Positions 7,701 to 10,186 of a stretch of 10,186 bases of DNA are shown here, one piece after another. The stretch lies in contig MU631524.1 of the NCBI GenBank assembly GCA_026770615.1, forward strand, positions 182,860-193,045, in the 5' to 3' direction. Source of the DNA: Pavlovales sp. CCMP2436. Its lineage: Eukaryota; Haptophyta; Pavlovophyceae; Pavlovales. Every line of letters starts with the position of its first letter. The first letter of the stretch is position 1. The position numbers and the translations under genes were made by a program. The notes below the pieces were generated by a model that was given only the letters and a program-made list of their open reading frames with translations, did not search any database and was not told the DNA's origin.

Positions 7701-10135
7701 GGCAGCGGCGGCGGCAGTGGCAGCGGTGGGGTAAGCGACGGGTGGGAGGGCGCCCGCGGCCACTAATGGGGAGGGCGAGGAAGAGGAAGAGGAGGAGGCA
7801 GAGGCAGAGGCAGGTGCCATTCTGGACACTGGGGGTGCGGACACTGGGGGTGCGGACACTGGGGGTGCGGACACTGGGGGTGTGGACACTGGGGGTGTGG
7901 AGGCGGAGGCCACTGCGGATGCCACCGCCACCGCCGTAGCCACCGTCGCCGTCGCCGCCGCCACCGCCGCCGAGGCCACTGCCGAGGCGGAGACGGCAGC
8001 TGTCGGCATGCCAGTGCCGGCACTCCTAGTGACCACATCCCCAGTGTCTGCACCGTTGGGCGCTGCGGGTGCTAGTGCGGACAGTGGGGGTGCGGACACT
8101 GGGCGGGAGACGAGCGGCGCCTCTTCTGTTGCGAGGCTACGCCACTCGAGACGCAAACCCACCGCCGAGCCCCTAGCGTCTGCAACCCCTGTGTCCGCAC
8201 GCCCAGTGTCCGCACCCTCGCGCTCGCCGTCGCTGCTGCCACTCTCAGTGTCCGCACCCCCAGTGTCCGCACCCGCCTCGACTCCTGCCCCAGTGTCCGC
8301 TCCCCCAGTTTCCGCAGAGGCGCTCACGGCAAGTGGGAACGAGAGCGAGGGCGAGGGCGAGGGCGAGGCGGGAGCAGGTTCCGTTGCAGCGTTGGCGGCG
8401 GCCCTGGCTGCGAGTTGGTGGAGCTCTTCAAAGTGCGCGCTCAGGTCGAGGGCGAACACGTCCGAGGAGGCGGCCGAGGAACGATTGAGCTCCGTGCCAC
8501 CGAAGAGGATCAGGGTGCTGAATTCATTATTATATATAATACTAATTATTATTCTTGATATTATAATTTGTTGTTGTTGTTGTCCTTGTTCTTCTTCTTG
8601 TTCTTATTATTTGTTGTTGTTGTTGTTGTTGTTGCTGTTGTTGTTATTTGTTATTATTATTATCATTATTTATTTATTTGCTGTTAGTACTCGTACTTCC
8701 CCGAAGAAAAACAGGGTGCTGCCCACGCGAGTTGTAATGAATAGAATGAGAATTATAAGGATGAGAATATTAATAATAATGACAATCAGAAAAAATATAT
8801 ATCCTGCCGACGAGAATTGCGAGTGCTAAGTATAGACATACATCCACACACATACGTGTGCATGAACTTGAAACACCGCCAGCCCGAACCCCCCTTAATT
8901 ATTATATATACACAAATATAATACACGCTTGTGTGCATTTATTTATGTGTATGCATGTACACATCTCTTTCCCACTTGCCCACGAGTGTTGCAGCTGCGG
9001 AGTACATGTACGTACGTACGTATTTACGTATGTATGTATGTATGTATGTATTTACGTATGTACGTATGTAAGTACACATCTCTTTCTCACCTGCCCACGA
9101 GTGTTGCGGCTGCGGAGTAGCGACGGGCCACGCGCTGGTGTGGGAGGGCGCTGGGAGGAGGGGAAGGGGGGGAGGCAAAGAGAAGGGGGGGAGTGAGTGG
9201 GGGAGGGGGGAGGGTGCTGGGAGGAGGGGGGGGGGGATGGGGGAGGCAAAGAGATGGGGGGGAGTGAGTGAGTGTGTGTGTTTGTGTGTGTGGGGGGGAG
9301 GGGGAGGGGGGGGGCAAAGAGAAAAGGGGGTGTGAATGAGTGTGCGTGCTTGTGTGGGGGGGGGGAGGAGAGAGTTGGGTGCTTGCACTTGCAGGGGGGG
9401 GGGTCCCTGGATGGGACAGGAAAATCGATTCGTACAAAACATCTCGAAATATCTCGTGTTTCATATCTCGAGTACTACATCGGATCAGGGCTTGAATTTG
9501 GCAAGAATTAATCTAATAAAATAAACAGACACAAATGGATAATTCTGACTGCGGGTATGAGCGGGGAGAGCTATTTAAAAGGAGGTGGCCACCGGTACAC
9601 AGAATCTGGAATTATATCAATGTATGGGTGGGTTGTGGCTGGCGGCGTGACCAATCTTCAAGCTGATTTTAGCGCACACACACACATATTTGGTTGGCAA
9701 CGACCATGTATATTTTACTAACTAACAACCTTTTATATAATTAACCTGCGCGCGGCTTGCCAGTTACACATAATCATTAGTAGCGAGACAGTAGTTATAA
9801 ATCATCAGACCACACCAAGCCAGAAATATAGACCGATAAATAGATGCAAAAAAAAAAAAAAAAAACGTACTGCGGATGCGACCAGGTGAGCGTGCGCTGG
9901 TCGAGCAGGGAAAGTCCGTCTGAAAACGGCGTCACCGCAGCGCCGCCGACGATGGCCACCACTGACCGGTCGGCGAGCAGTGCCGCTGCTGCGAGCACCA
10001 GCAGAGGCGCCTCCCCGCAGGTCTCAAGGCGACACCAAGTGCGCGCAGTTGGCGCGAAGGAGTAGAGGCTGGTGTCGTACACAGACGACCATCTCTGGCT
10101 TGTGCAGAAGCCACCCACCACGAGGAGCTGTGTGC
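4798..10135 (-). CDS. Kelch-BTB domain protein, 3' eight exons (5' end outside window)
   Basis: Minus-strand exons: 10135(or 10127)..9871, 9150..9091, 8517..7508, 7246..7174, 6929..6604, 6106..5971, 5627..5498, 5073..4798 (TAG 4800-4798). From 10127 this is 2268 nt, 755 residues. Every junction is GT-AG, keeps frame and restores a motif: TLVG-S-TLILFGG, ERN-G-MSLHAV, RES-G-GEYFNDLWLLHL, ECGER-VHAHAALL, VRVR-G-VSALAFRS, WLCYE-LHAAVEAQ. Four Kelch blades are visible (LLVVGGF..., VVAIVGGA..., TLILFGGTELN..., LAIVGGGI...), the third carrying Ala/Ser/Pro-rich inserts of about 270 residues in all. A BTB/POZ domain follows (DVLFELECGERVHAHAALLAEKSPYFRALL to LCASEMWLCYEL), then an acidic/Gly-rich linker and basic tail. 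BTB domains usually dimerise and bind Cullin-3; Kelch propellers recruit substrates, so an E3 adaptor role is likely, with Kelch-before-BTB order as in LZTR1-type proteins. Confidence 0.88.
5074..5497 (-). other. Intron of the Kelch-BTB gene with donor-side exon echoes
   Basis: A 424-nt GT-AG intron, phase 0 (TACGAG|GTGCGT ... CCTACAG|CTCCAC). Contains three partial copies of the preceding exon's end: 5436-5456, 5362-5400 and 5235-5260 (plus coordinates). Two of them keep the ...GAG|GTGC donor context. The rest is AT-rich; no other gene is seen. Confidence 0.8.
5693..5732 (+). repeat. Dispersed repeat R1, copy 1
   Basis: ACACCGCCAGCCGAACCC, a C run, then CTTCATTAATATA; same orientation as the copy at 8873-8910. 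Followed 25 bp later by R2. Confidence 0.6.
5757..5773 (+). repeat. Dispersed repeat R2, copy 2
   Basis: ACAGTCAGACACCAGCT, 16/17 identical to 3215-3231 in the intergenic region left of the glutaredoxin gene. Confidence 0.55.
6107..6603 (-). other. AT-rich intron of the Kelch-BTB gene with donor and acceptor echoes
   Basis: A 497-nt intron, phase 1 (AAAGAG|GTATCC ... CTTGCAG|TGCACG). Extremely AT-rich (ATA/AAT/ATTATA simple sequence) between short GC-richer islands. The islands are copies of the upstream exon end: 6472-6501 (29 of 30 bases match 6601-6630), 6545-6560 and 6314-6330. A weaker copy of the downstream exon start is at 6191-6208. No separate gene is seen. Confidence 0.8.
6472..6630 (-). 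repeat. 30-bp direct repeat: intron copy of exon end
   Basis: 6472-6501 and 6601-6630 are 29/30 identical (CTCGAGC versus CTCCAGC is the only difference). The right copy is the last coding sequence (FELECGER) plus donor; the left copy lies about 100 bp inside the intron and also keeps an AAAGAG|GTAG donor-like site. Confidence 0.9.
6930..7173 (-). other. Intron of the Kelch-BTB gene with acceptor echo
   Basis: A 244-nt intron, phase 2 (TCGGG|GTGCGT ... CGGGCAG|GGGTGA). 6984-7001 repeats 6915-6932 at about 15/18, including a CAG|GAGTGATTACTTC acceptor-like site. Near the donor, TTCTTGT-CACGCCTA is also duplicated (7083-7145 region). Confidence 0.75.
7247..7507 (-). other. Intron of the Kelch-BTB gene with T17 tract
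   Basis: A 261-nt intron, phase 1 (AACG|GTGCGTG ... AATAG|GTATGAG). AT-rich, with a 17-base homopolymer at 7469-7485 (T on plus). The downstream 73-nt exon (7246-7174) starts with the donor-like word GTATGAG. Confidence 0.75.
7824..7898. repeat. 15-bp minisatellite, forward cluster (5 units)
   Basis: Five back-to-back units of GGACACTGGGGGTGC (the last two end in T). Read on the coding (minus) strand they give (PVSAP)n. The same unit occurs inverted at 8186-8310 in the same exon. Confidence 0.9.
8186..8310. repeat. 15-bp minisatellite, inverted and scattered cluster
   Basis: Degenerate units of CAGTGTCCGCACCCC on the plus strand, i.e. the reverse complement of the unit at 7824-7898; on the coding strand they read GADTG. 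About six units are separated by other sequence, and a further forward-orientation pair lies at about 8078-8104. Confidence 0.8.
8570..8690 (+). repeat. Trinucleotide microsatellite (TTG/TTC/TTA)n
   Basis: TTG repeats with TTC and TTA variants inside the intron; AAC-type on the transcribed strand. It lies close to the acceptor of the large exon. Confidence 0.85.
8873..8910 (+). repeat. Dispersed repeat R1, copy 2
   Basis: ACACCGCCAGCCCGAACCC followed by a C run and CTTAATTATTATATATA. Matches 5693-5732 in another intron of the same gene (one-base indel in the GC-rich half, similar AT tail). Confidence 0.6.
8957..9119 (-). repeat. 48-bp direct repeat of exon end plus donor
   Basis: 8957-9004 and 9072-9119 agree at 45 of 48 positions. 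The right copy contains the real exon end (YSAAATLVG) and the consensus donor CAG|GTGAGA; the left copy has the weaker CAA|GTGGGA. The TACG/TATG microsatellite sits between them. Confidence 0.92.
9005..9071 (+). repeat. Tetranucleotide microsatellite (TACG/TATG)n
   Basis: GTACGTACGTACG then TATG units with TTTACG interruptions, alternating purine-pyrimidine; intronic. Confidence 0.85.
9145..9405 (+). repeat. G-rich tandem repeat next to a splice acceptor
   Basis: Two to three degenerate copies of a 65-95 bp unit containing AGGGNGCTGGGAGGAGGGG (9145-9163 and 9211-9229) and GGCAAAGAGA (near 9174, 9246 and 9313) between long G runs. The left copy includes the real acceptor of the 60-nt exon. 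Confidence 0.75.
9151..9870 (-). other. Large intron of the Kelch-BTB gene with a polypyrimidine block
   Basis: A 720-nt intron, phase 2 (CCGCA|GTACGT ... CCTCCCAG|CGCCCT). The 5' part (9411-9870) is AT-rich, with an A18/T18 run right after the donor, the word ATCTCG three times (9440-9472) and a plus-strand TATTTAAAAGG. The 3' part (9151-9400) is almost pure pyrimidine on the coding strand. No other gene is seen. Confidence 0.8.
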
Positions 10136-10186
10136 CTAGTTGGGTGTGTGGAGGGGGGGAGATGAGTTGGGGGGGGTGTGCGGAGG

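Larger units (their letters stand above)
7508..8517 (-). other. Large low-complexity exon of the Kelch-BTB gene
   Basis: A 1010-nt exon, acceptor ATTCAG|CACCCTG, donor AACG|GTGCGTG. It starts with Kelch sequence (TLILFGGTELN, then DVFALDL), returns to Kelch-like LRLEWRSLATEEAPLVSRP in the middle and ends ...RPSERN before the next blade. Between these lie two inserts rich in A, S, P, T, G with GADTG and PVSAP repeats and poly-Ser/poly-Ala runs. These probably form loops on one propeller face. The opposite strand is also open over most of the exon, a by-product of the repeat composition. Confidence 0.8.
8518..9090 (-). other. Intron of the Kelch-BTB gene with duplicated exon edges and microsatellites
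   Basis: A 573-nt intron, phase 2 (GGCAG|GTGAGA ... ATTCAG|CACCCT). Contains a 48-bp donor-region copy (8957-9004), a copy of the spliced junction (8701-8726), the dispersed repeat R1 (8873-8910), a (TACG/TATG)n microsatellite (about 9009-9070) and a TTG/TTA microsatellite (about 8570-8680). Confidence 0.82.

Noticed and set aside
7824..8310. Repeat cluster considered as a CRISPR-like array
   Set aside because: Units are head-to-tail without unique spacers, lie inside a eukaryotic coding exon and occur in both orientations.
7882..8829. 315-codon plus-strand open frame opposite the large Kelch-BTB exon
   Set aside because: It is a shadow of repeat composition. The minus frame carries Kelch motifs and clean splice sites, while the plus frame runs through the intron microsatellite into poly-Leu/Ile without domains.
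8939..9464. Pro/Ser-rich minus-strand frames of 125-167 codons
   Set aside because: They read through the polypyrimidine intron block. Only the last 60 nt before the donor (9150-9091) are coding, as the frame joins show.
9562..9600. Plus-strand TATTTAAAAGG as a TATA promoter
   Set aside because: It lies inside a minus-strand intron with no plus-strand gene downstream; a chance A/T word is more likely.

Overview
The window is nuclear DNA of a eukaryote, most likely a unicellular alga or other protist. The genes have GT-AG introns, animal/protist-type domains (gelsolin, Kelch, BTB) and GC-rich exons. The introns and intergenic DNA alternate between very AT-rich and G/C-homopolymer-rich blocks. 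I cannot place the species from sequence alone. I see no tRNA, rRNA, CRISPR array or prokaryotic operon.

Layout, left to right. (1) 53-642, minus: 5' part of a gelsolin/villin/severin-type actin-binding protein (exon 537-642, intron 448-536, exon 53-447, then a donor site running off the left edge). (2) 643-856: a 214-bp divergent promoter region shared with (3). (3) 857-2855, plus: a two-exon, 624-residue type II membrane protein with fucosyltransferase-like motifs (intron 1609-1732). (4) 2856-3617: convergent 3' region with an A26 tract and a GC-rich, coding-like stretch I cannot assign. (5) 3618-4322, minus: a single-exon glutaredoxin-domain protein with an N-terminal tandem peptide repeat and an SPFC active site. 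(6) 4323-4797: its promoter, with a TATA box and a duplicated E-box segment. (7) 4798-10135, minus: the 3' eight exons of a Kelch-BTB protein. I resolved these by joining reading frames; all seven internal junctions keep frame and restore Kelch or BTB consensus. Its 5' end lies beyond the right edge.

The genes have no obvious shared pathway: cytoskeleton, secretory-pathway glycosylation, redox and ubiquitin-adaptor-like functions.

The most interesting signal is in the introns of the Kelch-BTB gene. Most contain degenerate extra copies ('echoes') of the neighbouring exon edge together with its splice site. One intron holds an exact 15-base copy of the spliced exon-exon junction as uninterrupted DNA. 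Another is bounded by the same 8-base word GGGTGAGT at donor and acceptor, with a third copy inside. Together this looks like intron birth or growth by local tandem duplication of AG|GT-containing exon sequence. A second oddity is a 15-bp minisatellite present in both orientations within one coding exon, so it encodes PVSAP repeats in one place and GADTG repeats in another.
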